From assembly GCA_944391515.1 (NCBI GenBank), contig CALXTW010000009.1, positions 1 to 64,000 on the forward strand: a stretch of DNA of 64,000 nucleotides. Reading direction: 5' to 3'. The notes under the pieces were generated by a model that was given only the letters and a program-made list of their open reading frames with translations, did not search any database and was not told the origin of the DNA. The stretch is from an uncultured Alphaproteobacteria bacterium. GTDB taxonomy: Bacteria; Pseudomonadota; Alphaproteobacteria; RF32; CAG-239. Below, piece by piece: positions 1 through 8,229 of this stretch (the first letter of the stretch is position 1; every line of letters starts with the position of its first letter). Both the position numbers and the translations under genes were made by a program.

Positions 1-681
1 TTCACAAACATTGCCATCAGGACAGCTTGAAAGCGTGCATTTGTTTTCACATGTCTTACAGTTGTTGTAATATTTAACACCGTTTAACTGGCAGTAATCA
101 TTTGGCGTTACCGGACCTAAGTCCGAACAAGTCATATTATAGCCACTTTTGCATTGGCATGAGGTATAATAGGTTACACCGTTTTGCGTACATCCCACGC
201 CCACACCTTGTTGATTTTGTCCGTCACATTTTTGATTATAGTTACTCGGGCAAACACATTTGCTGTAATAAGTTACGCCCTCTTCCACGCAACCGGTTCC
301 TTCCGGAACTTGTGGAGAGCTACAACTCGTTACCTGATATAAACTCCTGTCACAATAACACATAAATTTACCGCCACAGCTATCACCGCTGACGGTATTA
401 GGATATGAACAAGCACTCTTGTCGTATTTATAACGACTATCGCAACATTCTTTGAAATAAGCTGAATTATAAGGGCATTTCAAACCTTGAAGCTGACCTG
501 AACCGCAATTGGTCAGGCTGTAACCGTCTTTTTGGCATTGCTCAATCGTCGGGTCGGTAAAATCCATATTGCCAAAATCAAGATTGCCCCCGCCGGTAAT
601 AAAAGAAACACTTGCTTGAGCTGTTAAAGGAATTAAAGATAAAAAAATACCTAAACATAAAAAACGCTGAATTTCTTTCAT
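1..681 (-). CDS. cysteine-rich exported protein, C-terminus beyond the window
   Basis: An open frame of 227 codons runs from ATG at 681 to the left edge with no stop, so the gene is partial. A strong AGGAGG-type ribosome site precedes the ATG. The first 23 residues form a signal peptide ending in TAQA, so the protein is probably periplasmic or on the surface. From about residue 60 it is rich in paired cysteines. From about residue 140 it carries short imperfect repeats built on G-V-x-Y-Y-x-x-C (GVTYYSKC, GVTYYTSC, GVKYYNNC), about 40 residues apart. I recognise no family; the pattern suggests a disulfide-stabilised adhesin or pilus-associated protein, which is inference. It is transcribed away from the Xre regulator at 931. 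Confidence 0.8.
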   Translation of the reverse strand, partial: MKEIQRFLCLGIFLSLIPLTAQASVSFITGGGNLDFGNMDFTDPTIEQCQKDGYSLTNCGSGQLQGLKCPYNSAYFKECCDSRYKYDKSACSYPNTVSGDSCGGKFMCYCDRSLYQVTSCSSPQVPEGTGCVEEGVTYYSKCVCPSNYNQKCDGQNQQGVGVGCTQNGVTYYTSCQCKSGYNMTCSDLGPVTPNDYCQLNGVKYYNNCKTCENKCTLSSCPDGNVCE

Positions 682-708
682 CTCTAACCTCCTTCACAAA
701 AATAGCAA

Positions 709-770
709 GGAAAGATGGAAAACAAGGTGTATTATGTAGGTTTGGTTCAGTATAACGTTTCCATCTTTCC
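709..770. repeat. 13-bp perfect inverted repeat in the 682-930 intergenic region
   Basis: GGAAAGATGGAAA at 709-721 is matched exactly in reverse complement at 758-770, with 36 bp between the arms. It lies just upstream of the Cys-rich gene and 160 bp before the Xre gene. No T-tract follows either arm, so a terminator is unlikely. An operator or a leader structure is possible. The rest of 682-930 is very AT-rich, with no gene that I can support. Confidence 0.5.
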
Positions 771-930
771 ATAACTTGAGTTGCAATCAGTTAAAATTCA
801 CAATTTAATATTAATTTTACTAATTACTCACCTCTAAATTCATAATATATTAGTAATTTAAAAGAGTCAAGGCTCAAAATTACAAATTTATGATGTATTA
901 AGATTCATAATAAAATAGGAATATGCGGGT

Positions 931-1284
931 ATGACAAATGACAATTTTGCAATTTTGCTTGGAAAACGTATCCGAGAACTCCGAAAAGCCAAAGGCATCA
1001 GTCAGCTCGACCTTGCCTTTGATATGGATATGTCTATGAACACCATTTCTTACATTGAATTGGGCAAGATTTCACCCAAAATCGATACCTTACAAAAAAT
1101 CGCTGAAAAACTTGATATTTCCATGGTTGAATTATTTGAATTTTCCGAAATTCAAGCTCAAGATAAAATCACCCGTAAAAAAATTGAAGACATCGGAAAT
1201 AAACTCAAACCCTATAATAAAGAATTTTTAGATTTGGTTGACAAAGCAATTGACTTGTTGATTAAAGCCCAACAAGTCAAATAG
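931..1284 (+). CDS. Xre-family helix-turn-helix transcriptional regulator
   Basis: A 117-residue protein. Residues 8-65 form a classic lambda-repressor-like helix-turn-helix: LGKRIRELRKAKG, then SQLDLA, then the recognition helix around SMNTISYIELG. The 50 residues after it are helical and charged and may mediate dimerisation. No ligand-binding domain is visible. The ribosome site is weak (GCGGGT close to the ATG). It stands alone, divergent from the Cys-rich gene and convergent with tolA, so a role controlling the Cys-rich gene or itself is only a guess. The intergenic inverted repeats are candidate operators. Confidence 0.85.
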   Translation: MTNDNFAILLGKRIRELRKAKGISQLDLAFDMDMSMNTISYIELGKISPKIDTLQKIAEKLDISMVELFEFSEIQAQDKITRKKIEDIGNKLKPYNKEFLDLVDKAIDLLIKAQQVK

Positions 1285-1314
1285 TCTTCATTCTTTTTGA
1301 TTTTCCAATTTTTC

Positions 1315-2259
1315 CTAATTAATTGATGCATCCAAAGGATTAAAGCGGAGCAACATCGTGTTCCATTTATCATAATCATTTGCATATTTATCAGCAAAGA
1401 TTGAGTACGGCGCACAAATGTACACAGCTCTTCGAGCGCTGTCTGCAACAGAGCGGAAATGCGTATCCGAATTATAGCGGCTGCTATCCAAAATATCCAC
1501 CTTGCGCACACTACCATCTTTGTTCAAAAAGGCACGAATTTCAACCACCATGTCTTTCACGCCCATTGCCCCAGGGTCAAGGTTCCAACAAGCACGCAGA
1601 CGACCGGCAATGGCATCAATTTCTGAAATTGTCAATTCACTGAAATAAGAACCGCCGGTTCCACCTTCAATACCCATATTATTAACTTCGGTTCCTTCTT
1701 TGATTGTGGCTGTTTGTGATTTATTTCCAACCTCTTTTTCCAAAGCATCAACGGATGCCAACAAACTCTTTAACGGGTTTGCAAGTTTAGGCTTACCTTT
1801 TTCAGGTTGTTTTTCTTCTTTTTTCGGTTTGGGTTTAACTTCGGGTTTTGGTTTTGCTTGTGGAACAGGCACCGGCTTTTTCTTAACCTTCTTTTCGGGC
1901 TTTTTAGGCTGAGGTGCAACCAAATAATCTTGCTTGGGTTCTTCAGCTTTCACTTCTTTGGGAGCCGGAGTCTCGTCTTGCTCCTCAGTCACCTTGCGTT
2001 TATCGTCTTTTTTGGGTTCTTCTTTAGTATAATTATTTTCAATTTTGCGTTTAACTTTGCTGGCGGCTTTATCTTCTTTACCCATTTTGGCCTTAGGCGG
2101 AAGATTAGTCATTTCCGATATTTTCACATTATTCAAATCCACGATAATCGGCACTTGATTAAGCGTCGTTTTATTATGCCAAAACAGTGGCAAGTCAACC
2201 ACCATCAGCAACAACGCCACCAAATGTAGAGCGAGAGATTTGTATAATGACTGTTTCAT
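1315..2259 (-). CDS. tolA: TolA-like energy-transducing envelope protein
   Basis: TolA links the inner-membrane TolQR motor to TolB/Pal at the outer membrane and helps envelope constriction during division. This 314-residue protein has one N-terminal membrane anchor (about residues 5-28). A long periplasmic linker rich in Lys, Pro and Glu follows (about 55-165). The C-terminal domain (about 200-314) is of the TonB/TolA type, with the typical CWNLDPGA stretch and the RAFLNKDGSVRKVDI strand region. It directly follows tolR and tolQ. tolB and pal, which normally come next, are absent: the next gene is an unrelated regulator on the other strand. Confidence 0.88.
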   Translation of the reverse strand: MKQSLYKSLALHLVALLLMVVDLPLFWHNKTTLNQVPIIVDLNNVKISEMTNLPPKAKMGKEDKAASKVKRKIENNYTKEEPKKDDKRKVTEEQDETPAPKEVKAEEPKQDYLVAPQPKKPEKKVKKKPVPVPQAKPKPEVKPKPKKEEKQPEKGKPKLANPLKSLLASVDALEKEVGNKSQTATIKEGTEVNNMGIEGGTGGSYFSELTISEIDAIAGRLRACWNLDPGAMGVKDMVVEIRAFLNKDGSVRKVDILDSSRYNSDTHFRSVADSARRAVYICAPYSIFADKYANDYDKWNTMLLRFNPLDASIN

Positions 2260-2262
2260 GAG

Positions 2263-2718
2263 CTATTTTTTCTTCTTTCCGCTATAAGGTTGCGGTTCGG
2301 TTTTCAATCCGACCTTATCAAAACCGGCTTCTTTCAGTAAAGCCATCAAGCCGATGACACGACCATATTCCGCACCGGTATCCCCCGAAATTGTGACGGT
2401 AAGCTCAGCATTTTCTCCGCGAATAGCTTGTAATTTAGCAACGATTTCATCAGCCGGAACCTCAGTTTTACCGATATAGTAATATCCGTCTTTATCCACA
2501 CTGATGTTTACTGATGTATCTTCACCGTTTAAGGCTTTACCTCCGACTTTTGGCAAATCAAGAGCAATACCCGAAGTCATCAACGGAGCGGCCACCATAA
2601 ACACAACCAACAACACCATCATCACATCCATCAGGTTGGTCATATTAATATCAGCATTTCTGCGGCTGACATAGCGCGATGCTCTGCGACTTCCTTGTTG
2701 TTGAACAATATATCCCAT
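2263..2718 (-). CDS. tolR: TolR, ExbD-family motor protein
   Basis: TolR is the periplasm-facing stator partner of TolQ in the proton-driven Tol motor. At 151 residues this has normal family length. The single membrane helix is at about 27-47 and carries the conserved proton-path aspartate (D31, in NLMDVMMVLL). A periplasmic domain with the IALDLPK motif follows. It lies 2 bp after tolQ and 3 bp before tolA, so the three genes are surely one transcript. Confidence 0.95.
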   Translation of the reverse strand: MGYIVQQQGSRRASRYVSRRNADINMTNLMDVMMVLLVVFMVAAPLMTSGIALDLPKVGGKALNGEDTSVNISVDKDGYYYIGKTEVPADEIVAKLQAIRGENAELTVTISGDTGAEYGRVIGLMALLKEAGFDKVGLKTEPQPYSGKKKK

Positions 2719-2720
2719 AT

Positions 2721-3470
2721 TTATTCTCCGGCCATATCGGCTTTAATAGCCGTATCATCAATTTCACGAGACAAAATACTTGAAAATTCAGCCATGAAAT
2801 TTTCCAATTTTTTAGCAAAACGATCAATATCAGAAGAAATTTTGTTGTAAGCCACAACGGCTGGAATGGCGGCAATCAAACCAAATGCGGTTGTAAACAA
2901 AGCCTCTGCAATACCGGGAGCCATAGCCGACAAAGAGTTGCTTTGAGTTGCAGCAATTGCGTTAAAGCTGTTAATAATACCCCAAACCGTACCAAACAAA
3001 CCAACTAACGGAGCAACCGAACCGGTTGAAGCCAAAAATCCCATACGAGTATCCAATTCATCCAATTCTTTATCCATGGAAACCATCATGGCTTTTTCAA
3101 TACGTTGTTGCAAAGAAACACCTCGAATACCGCGATCTGTTTTGGATTTAAGAATATTGGTTCTTTTCCACTCTTTCATAGCAGCCACAAACATTGCCGA
3201 CATCGGATCTCTCGGGCGATTGCCGATAGATTCATACAATCTGTCCAAAGAACCGCCTGACCAAAATTTTTCTTCAAAACTTTTAGTAAATTGTTTGACT
3301 TGGCGTAATGTTCCCATTTTTTCAATAATGATAGCCCAAGACCACACGGATGCGGCAATCAAACCAATCATCACCACTTTTGTGACCATATCGGACGCCC
3401 AAACCAAATCCCACATTGACATTTGCTCAGCAGCAGTAGTAGCCACATTTGTTAAAGTTTCTGTATCCAT
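2721..3470 (-). CDS. tolQ: TolQ, ExbB-family proton channel subunit
   Basis: TolQ forms the inner-membrane stator ring that energises TolA. The 249-residue protein has the family's three membrane helices: one near the N-terminus (about 30-50) and two after the cytoplasmic loop (about 145-210). The conserved segment GLFGTVWGIINSF marks the start of helix 2. The cytoplasmic loop contains RIEKAM and a MGFLASTGSVAPLVG stretch typical of TolQ. It is the first gene of tolQRA. A small hairpin (TTGCGC/GCGCAA at 3501-3523) lies in its upstream region. Confidence 0.95.
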   Translation of the reverse strand: MDTETLTNVATTAAEQMSMWDLVWASDMVTKVVMIGLIAASVWSWAIIIEKMGTLRQVKQFTKSFEEKFWSGGSLDRLYESIGNRPRDPMSAMFVAAMKEWKRTNILKSKTDRGIRGVSLQQRIEKAMMVSMDKELDELDTRMGFLASTGSVAPLVGLFGTVWGIINSFNAIAATQSNSLSAMAPGIAEALFTTAFGLIAAIPAVVAYNKISSDIDRFAKKLENFMAEFSSILSREIDDTAIKADMAGE

Positions 3471-3557
3471 AGTATCTCTCTTATCAGCAATAAATAAAGG
3501 TTGCGCATAAAATTTAAGCGCAAGGTATCATAAATTATTAAAGATTCAATTAATTAA

Positions 3558-3824
3558 TCACCAGATTTTCACAAAAAAGATAAAATACAACCAACACAAA
3601 ATGAAATACAACAAAGTAAAATAAATTAAACCGTATTGATTGTTTAAGTGAAAGTATTTTTTCAACAAAGGATAGGAAAGATAAGTTATAAGATAAACAC
3701 AATAAGTTCTGCCTATATAATCATCAAACGAACCGGAAAACTCGCCTAAAATTAAAGATGCAAGAGTAGTCAATATAATAGAGCCAAGTGCAAATCTAAA
3801 AACTTTTAACAATCTCTCTTTCAT
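3558..3824 (-). CDS. small integral membrane protein of unknown function
   Basis: An 88-residue protein. I chose ATG 3824 rather than an upstream start that lies inside ybgC, because GGGGTG sits at the right distance before it. It is strongly hydrophobic with about three membrane helices: 5-27, a middle one near 40-55, and a long C-terminal one ending in IFFVKIW. No recognisable family. It sits between ybgC and tolQ, a place that is usually empty in this operon, so it may be co-transcribed with the Tol genes. Confidence 0.7.
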   Translation of the reverse strand: MKERLLKVFRFALGSIILTTLASLILGEFSGSFDDYIGRTYCVYLITYLSYPLLKKYFHLNNQYGLIYFTLLYFILCWLYFIFFVKIW

Positions 3825-3855
3825 AACACCCCAAATAATATTTTTAAGTAAAGAT

Positions 3856-4296
3856 TTACAAGCTTGAGAGTTTGTCCAGCAGCTCTGCAGGAATGCGAAC
3901 CGGGCGCTTGCGCACAAAATTCACATACGCCAATTTGACTTCAATGGATGCCAATAATTCATCTTTGCGCCATACTTCCTGAACCATAACCGCCGAGGCA
4001 CCTTTAGCCTCAGTTACTTCGCAGGTCACGGTCAAAACGTCATCTAAAATAGCCGGAAGTTTATAGTCAATTGCGCAACTTCTCACCGTAAAGCCACATT
4101 TTTCTTCAGCTTTCAAACCTTCGTTATGACAAAAGCCTAAAACACGAATAAGCTCGGTTCTGGCTCTTTCGGCAAAGCGCAGATAATTGGCATAATACAC
4201 AATTCCACCGGCATCGGTATCTTCATAATAAACTCGAACCGGAAAGGCAAAAACCTTCCCGAAAAATTGTCCCTGAGGTGCAGTTACTTCATACAT
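3856..4296 (-). CDS. ybgC: YbgC-type acyl-CoA thioesterase of the Tol-Pal cluster
   Basis: Hotdog-fold thioesterase that hydrolyses acyl-CoA and is regularly encoded with the tol genes. At 146 residues it has normal length. The active-site segment is EDTDAGGIVYYANYL at 25-39, followed by RFAERARTE, as in the 4-hydroxybenzoyl-CoA thioesterase-like family. Its ATG overlaps the ruvB stop codon by one base (TAATG), so translation is probably coupled to ruvB. Confidence 0.93.
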   Translation of the reverse strand: MYEVTAPQGQFFGKVFAFPVRVYYEDTDAGGIVYYANYLRFAERARTELIRVLGFCHNEGLKAEEKCGFTVRSCAIDYKLPAILDDVLTVTCEVTEAKGASAVMVQEVWRKDELLASIEVKLAYVNFVRKRPVRIPAELLDKLSSL

Positions 4297-5366
4297 TAGG
4301 CTTCTTCCTCTTCAATAATTTTTAGCAAATCAAATTGTTGCGCCATGTTGCGATTACGCCCAATTTTCGGCAAGCCGAGATATTCACGTCCCGTATCCGA
4401 AATCACACGTCCTCGCGGTGTCCTTTGCAAAAAACCGAGCTTAAGCAAAAACGGCTCAATCACTTCTTCAATGGTGTCTCTTTCTTCCGACAAAGCGGCC
4501 GCCAAAGTATCCGCGCCCACCGGGCCACCGCCATAGTTCACGGCAATGCATTGCAGATAGCGCCTGTCAAATGCATCAAGCCCGTATTTATCAACATCCA
4601 AACGACGCAAAGCCAAATCCGCAATTTTGTTATCAACTTCGCTTGCATCGGCCATAGCCCCGAAATCGCGCACACGGCGCAGTAAACGTCCGGCCACACG
4701 AGGAGTCCCGCGCGAACGTTTGGCAATTTCCATCGCCCCATCTTCCGAAATCGGCATACCAAGCAAATGCGCCCCGCGTACGACGATTTTTTTCAATTCT
4801 TCCGGGCTATAAAAATCCAACCGCAAAGGAATACCGAAACGCTCTCTTAAAGGGGTTGAGAGCAAACCCGAACGTGTGGTGGCTCCCACCAAAGTAAACG
4901 GCTGTAAATCGATTCGCACCGAACGAGCCGAAGGGCCTTCGCCGATAATCAAATCGAGCTGAAAATCCTCCATTGCCGAATAGAGCACCTCTTCAATAGC
5001 CGGATTCAAACGATGAATTTCATCAATAAACAAGACATCATTTTTTTCCAAATTGGTCAGGATTGCGGCTAAATCACCCGACTTTGAAATCATCGGAGCC
5101 GAGGTTGCGCGAAAACCGACCCCTAACTCTTTGGCAATAATGGAGGCCAAAGTTGTCTTACCCAATCCCGGAGGACCAAAGAGCAATACATGGTCCAAAG
5201 CATCGCCTCTTTTTTTAGCCGCTTCAATGAACACTTTCAAATTTTCACAAACCAACGGTTGCCCAACAAAGTCTTGCAAACTGTTAGGGCGAAGGCTCAC
5301 CGGCATAGAGGAAGTATTTTCATCCTCTTGAAGTTTTTCGGGACTGACTAGTCGCTCATTTTCCAT
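4296..5366 (-). CDS. ruvB: RuvB, Holliday-junction branch-migration helicase
   Basis: ATPase motor that works with RuvA to move Holliday junctions. The 356-residue protein has Walker A GPPGLGKT at 64-71, Walker B with DEIH at 115-118, the sensor segment GATTRSG, and a C-terminal winged-helix domain with TPRGR. The N-terminal 25 residues are slightly longer than the typical start. It follows ruvA by 8 bp and overlaps ybgC by one base. The ribosome site is weak, consistent with coupling to ruvA. Confidence 0.97.
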   Translation of the reverse strand: MENERLVSPEKLQEDENTSSMPVSLRPNSLQDFVGQPLVCENLKVFIEAAKKRGDALDHVLLFGPPGLGKTTLASIIAKELGVGFRATSAPMISKSGDLAAILTNLEKNDVLFIDEIHRLNPAIEEVLYSAMEDFQLDLIIGEGPSARSVRIDLQPFTLVGATTRSGLLSTPLRERFGIPLRLDFYSPEELKKIVVRGAHLLGMPISEDGAMEIAKRSRGTPRVAGRLLRRVRDFGAMADASEVDNKIADLALRRLDVDKYGLDAFDRRYLQCIAVNYGGGPVGADTLAAALSEERDTIEEVIEPFLLKLGFLQRTPRGRVISDTGREYLGLPKIGRNRNMAQQFDLLKIIEEEEA

Positions 5367-5374
5367 AATTCACA

Positions 5375-6049
5375 TTAGTCCTTATTTGCAAATTCTTTTA
5401 ACGCCAAACGAATTAAATCCGAAACATCTGCTCCCGGATTCGACGCACTGACTTTATTCACAGCCTGATAAGCCTCTAAGCGTTGATAACCCAGATTAAC
5501 CAATGCCGAAATAGCATCTTCCATTTTACTGGGATCATCAGCACGAGCTACAATTTCATCTTCATAATTTTGCGTAATTTCGTTTGCTTGTTGTTCATCC
5601 ATATCACCCTCTTGGCTCAAGTCGCCGTTAGACGTTACTTCCCAAGGCACGGTTACAATCTTGTCTTTCAATTCGGTTACAAGACGAGCCGCCAATTTCG
5701 GACCGACACCGCTGGCTCTGGTGAAAGAATTTTTATCCTGAGCGGCAACAGCTTGCGCCAGCTGAGCCGGAGACAAGACCGATAAAATACTCAAACAAAC
5801 TTTTGCTCCCACACCTTGCACTTTGGTAAGGGTTAAAAACCATTCTTTTTCCCAAGCGTCATAGAAACCAAATAAGGAAATACTGTCTTCTCTGACCACT
5901 GTTTCAATCAACAGGCAATAAGGTTTTCCTTTAACGAGTTTTCCCAAAGTTTTGGAGGATGCAAACACCAGATATCCAACCCCGTTCACATCAATGATAC
6001 AGTAGTCTTCACCGATAGTGTCAATCACACCGCGCAATTTAGCAATCAT
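5375..6049 (-). CDS. ruvA: RuvA, Holliday-junction recognition subunit
   Basis: RuvA tetramers bind the four-way junction and load RuvB. I chose ATG 6049, giving MIAKLRGVIDTIG, rather than the TTG one codon upstream; AAGGAT precedes it. The 224-residue protein has the N-terminal OB fold (1-64), two helix-hairpin-helix motifs (GVGAKVCLSIL and GVGPKLAARLV), and domain III, which contacts RuvB, at the end (ALVNLGYQRLEAYQAV). The acidic linker at about 150-175 is longer than usual. Confidence 0.96.
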   Translation of the reverse strand: MIAKLRGVIDTIGEDYCIIDVNGVGYLVFASSKTLGKLVKGKPYCLLIETVVREDSISLFGFYDAWEKEWFLTLTKVQGVGAKVCLSILSVLSPAQLAQAVAAQDKNSFTRASGVGPKLAARLVTELKDKIVTVPWEVTSNGDLSQEGDMDEQQANEITQNYEDEIVARADDPSKMEDAISALVNLGYQRLEAYQAVNKVSASNPGADVSDLIRLALKEFANKD

Positions 6050-6101
6050 CAATTTATCCTTATATCATACATAATACCTCGTATCGTAAACAAAAACCCC
6101 A

Positions 6102-6815
6102 TTAGATACAAGATTTTTTTATATCTTCCTTAGCATAATCACGAAGATAAGCCAACCACTGTTCATTATTCGATTCTCTAAACATCTCTTCCAAAAATCG
6201 ATACATAAACTCATGCCTGATTTCGGCTTCTTTGGCTCCGCTTTGCGTCATCATCAAATCTTTAAGTCGAAATAGTTTTTCAAAAAAGTGATTCACAAAA
6301 TTATCCGACTTGCGGTTAGGGCGACGATACTGCTCTGCTGTTAGATTAAGCTCCGGCCATACATCTTCAGCAAAAATTTTATCAGCACATCCGTGACACC
6401 TCTCCAACGCATAAGCCAAGGTGCGAATAACACCCCATGCCCCGATGGCATCCAACATATCAGCATCCGACACACATTTCCCCTCGAGCGAGCTAGGGCG
6501 AATTCCCTTTAAGGACTTGCTATACCCCATATGTGAGATAATATCACACACTTGGTTTGCTTTTTCTGCCCCTATTTTGCATTTTGCCATAATAGTTTTG
6601 GCATTAAGTAATTTCTCGGCTGCCTCAGCGCCAACGAGTTTATAATCATCTACATCATGCAGCAAAGCCGCCAAACCGACAATTTCTTGGTCAGCACCTT
6701 CCATTTTGGCAAATTTCAGAGCTTGGCGAAACACTCTCTCGACATGATCAAACCCATGCCCGTCATTATTGCCTATCATCAAAGACTTAACTTCTTCTTG
6801 AACCTTCTCTAACAT
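6102..6815 (-). CDS. HD-domain metal-dependent phosphohydrolase
   Basis: A 237-residue protein with an HD-superfamily signature: H24 in GFDHVERV, the HD pair at 53-54 in LLHDVDD, and a later aspartate in VSDADMLDAIGAWG (117-122). This pattern binds one or two metals and hydrolyses phosphate esters; it resembles the YedJ-like group. The substrate cannot be read from sequence. It sits between ruvC and ruvA, interrupting the usual adjacency, 11 bp after ruvC, with its own AAGGAA ribosome site. The protein ends KKSCI. Confidence 0.85.
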   Translation of the reverse strand: MLEKVQEEVKSLMIGNNDGHGFDHVERVFRQALKFAKMEGADQEIVGLAALLHDVDDYKLVGAEAAEKLLNAKTIMAKCKIGAEKANQVCDIISHMGYSKSLKGIRPSSLEGKCVSDADMLDAIGAWGVIRTLAYALERCHGCADKIFAEDVWPELNLTAEQYRRPNRKSDNFVNHFFEKLFRLKDLMMTQSGAKEAEIRHEFMYRFLEEMFRESNNEQWLAYLRDYAKEDIKKSCI

Positions 6816-6826
6816 TTTCTTTTTCC

Positions 6827-7309
6827 TTACTTAAAATGCACCACACCACGTGTATTAAAATGGCAAATTGCCATGGCCAAAGCATCTGAACTATCGTTAT
6901 TTTTGGGTTTACATCCGGGCAGTAAAACCTTCACCATGGTTTCAACCTGCGATTTGTCAGCTCTGCCCACACCCACCAAGGCTTTTTTGACTTTAGTCGG
7001 CTCATATTCACACACCGGAATTCCAAACAACGCCGGCGCCAAAATCACCACCCCACGTGCCATACCGAGTTTAATGGTTGAAGTTGGGTTATCATTTAAG
7101 AACACTTGCTCAATTGCCGCTTCTTGCGGGTGATAGGTTTCAATCACTTCGTTCAAGGTTCGATGAATAATAGCCAAGCGTTCCGGCAAAGCCATCTTAG
7201 GGTCAGTTTTAATAAAACCGTCTGCTATATACTTCAAACGATTATTCTCAACTTCAATCACCCCCCAACCGGTAGAAGATAAGCTTGGGTCCAACCCTAA
7301 AATACGCAT
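6827..7309 (-). CDS. ruvC: RuvC, Holliday-junction resolvase
   Basis: Endonuclease that cuts Holliday junctions symmetrically. The 160-residue protein has the complete RNase H-like catalytic set: D7 (GLDPSLSSTGWG), E67 (AAIEQVF), and D139 and D142 (NDSSDALAMAICH). The conserved GVGRADKSQV segment is present. It follows yebC by 67 bp and starts a run of ruvC, HD gene, ruvA, ruvB on the minus strand. Confidence 0.96.
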   Translation of the reverse strand: MRILGLDPSLSSTGWGVIEVENNRLKYIADGFIKTDPKMALPERLAIIHRTLNEVIETYHPQEAAIEQVFLNDNPTSTIKLGMARGVVILAPALFGIPVCEYEPTKVKKALVGVGRADKSQVETMVKVLLPGCKPKNNDSSDALAMAICHFNTRGVVHFK

Positions 7310-7376
7310 TTTTTGTTCCTTATATAAAAAACGGGCAAAACAACTTTGCCCGTATTCACTGTTTTCATCAGAAAAA

Positions 7377-8132
7377 TTATTCAGCTTCCAAAGCAGCCAT
7401 TACTTCATCAGAAAAGTCTGCATTGTGGTAAACGCGCTGAACATCATCATCATCTTCCAACGCATCAATAAATTCCAACAATTTTTGAGCTGTTTCTTTA
7501 TCGGTAATTTCTGTTTTAACGGTAGCTTTCCAATCCAAACGAGAGGCCGAAGGAGTACCGAATTCTTTTTCCAAAGTCTCGGTAACGGCATTCAAATCAT
7601 CTGGTAAAGTTTCAATTTCATGATGTTCTTCATCAGAAACCACATCATTAGCACCGGCTTCCAAAGCAGCCTCAAAAATCTTATCACTATCAGCAACGCT
7701 TGCCGGATATTGAATAAAGCCAATACGTTCAAAGTTAAAAGCAACAGAACCGGCATCACCCATCATACCGCCGCGTTTACCAAAAATAGTACGAACATTA
7801 CCAACCGTACGATTTTTGTTATCTGTCATAGCTTCAACAATAACGGCAACTTTACCCGGACCAAAACCTTCATAGCGAACGGAAACATAATCACTTCCGC
7901 CGGCAGTTTGGCTAGCCTTGGCAATAGCGCGTTCAATATTGTCTTTTGGCATACTTTCAGCACGAGCGGCTTGAATAGCCAAACGCAAACGAGGATTTTT
8001 ATCAGGTTCAGGCAAACCGCTTTTAGCGGCAATTGTAATATCTCTTGCCAATTTAGCAAAAACTTTTGCTTTTTTGGCATCTTGAGCACCTTTACGGTAC
8101 ATAATATTCTTAAACTGGGAGTGTCCAGACAT
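7377..8132 (-). CDS. yebC: YebC/PmpR-family protein (translation or transcription factor)
   Basis: The 251-residue protein starts MSGHSQFKNIMYRKGAQD, a close match to the family start M-A-G-H-S-x-W-x-N-I. It continues with the diagnostic region RLAIQAARAESMPKDNIERAI and the central YEGFGPGKVAVIVE segment. YebC proteins were first described as DNA-binding regulators; more recent work implicates family members in relieving ribosome stalling on proline-rich stretches. The conserved place upstream of ruvC is kept here. Confidence 0.95.
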   Translation of the reverse strand: MSGHSQFKNIMYRKGAQDAKKAKVFAKLARDITIAAKSGLPEPDKNPRLRLAIQAARAESMPKDNIERAIAKASQTAGGSDYVSVRYEGFGPGKVAVIVEAMTDNKNRTVGNVRTIFGKRGGMMGDAGSVAFNFERIGFIQYPASVADSDKIFEAALEAGANDVVSDEEHHEIETLPDDLNAVTETLEKEFGTPSASRLDWKATVKTEITDKETAQKLLEFIDALEDDDDVQRVYHNADFSDEVMAALEAE

Positions 8133-8229
8133 CAGTGTTTCTCCTAAAAAAAACTTTAATTCGGATAGCTTTTAGCGCAATTTCCGCTTAAAATCAACCC
8201 CTAGAGATAAAAAAATACATTTTACCCTG

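Noticed and set aside
1807-2229. 140-residue Phe-rich open frame antisense to tolA
   Set aside because: Poly-Phe runs are the complement of tolA's Lys/Glu codons; no independent support.
3824-3917. Longer start of the small membrane protein at 3917
   Set aside because: The extension is encoded inside ybgC in another frame and lacks a ribosome site, whereas ATG 3824 has GGGGTG.
7620-8147. 175-residue open frame antisense to yebC
   Set aside because: It lies entirely opposite a well-conserved gene, is rich in Asn, Thr and Ile as expected for a shadow frame, and has no ribosome site.
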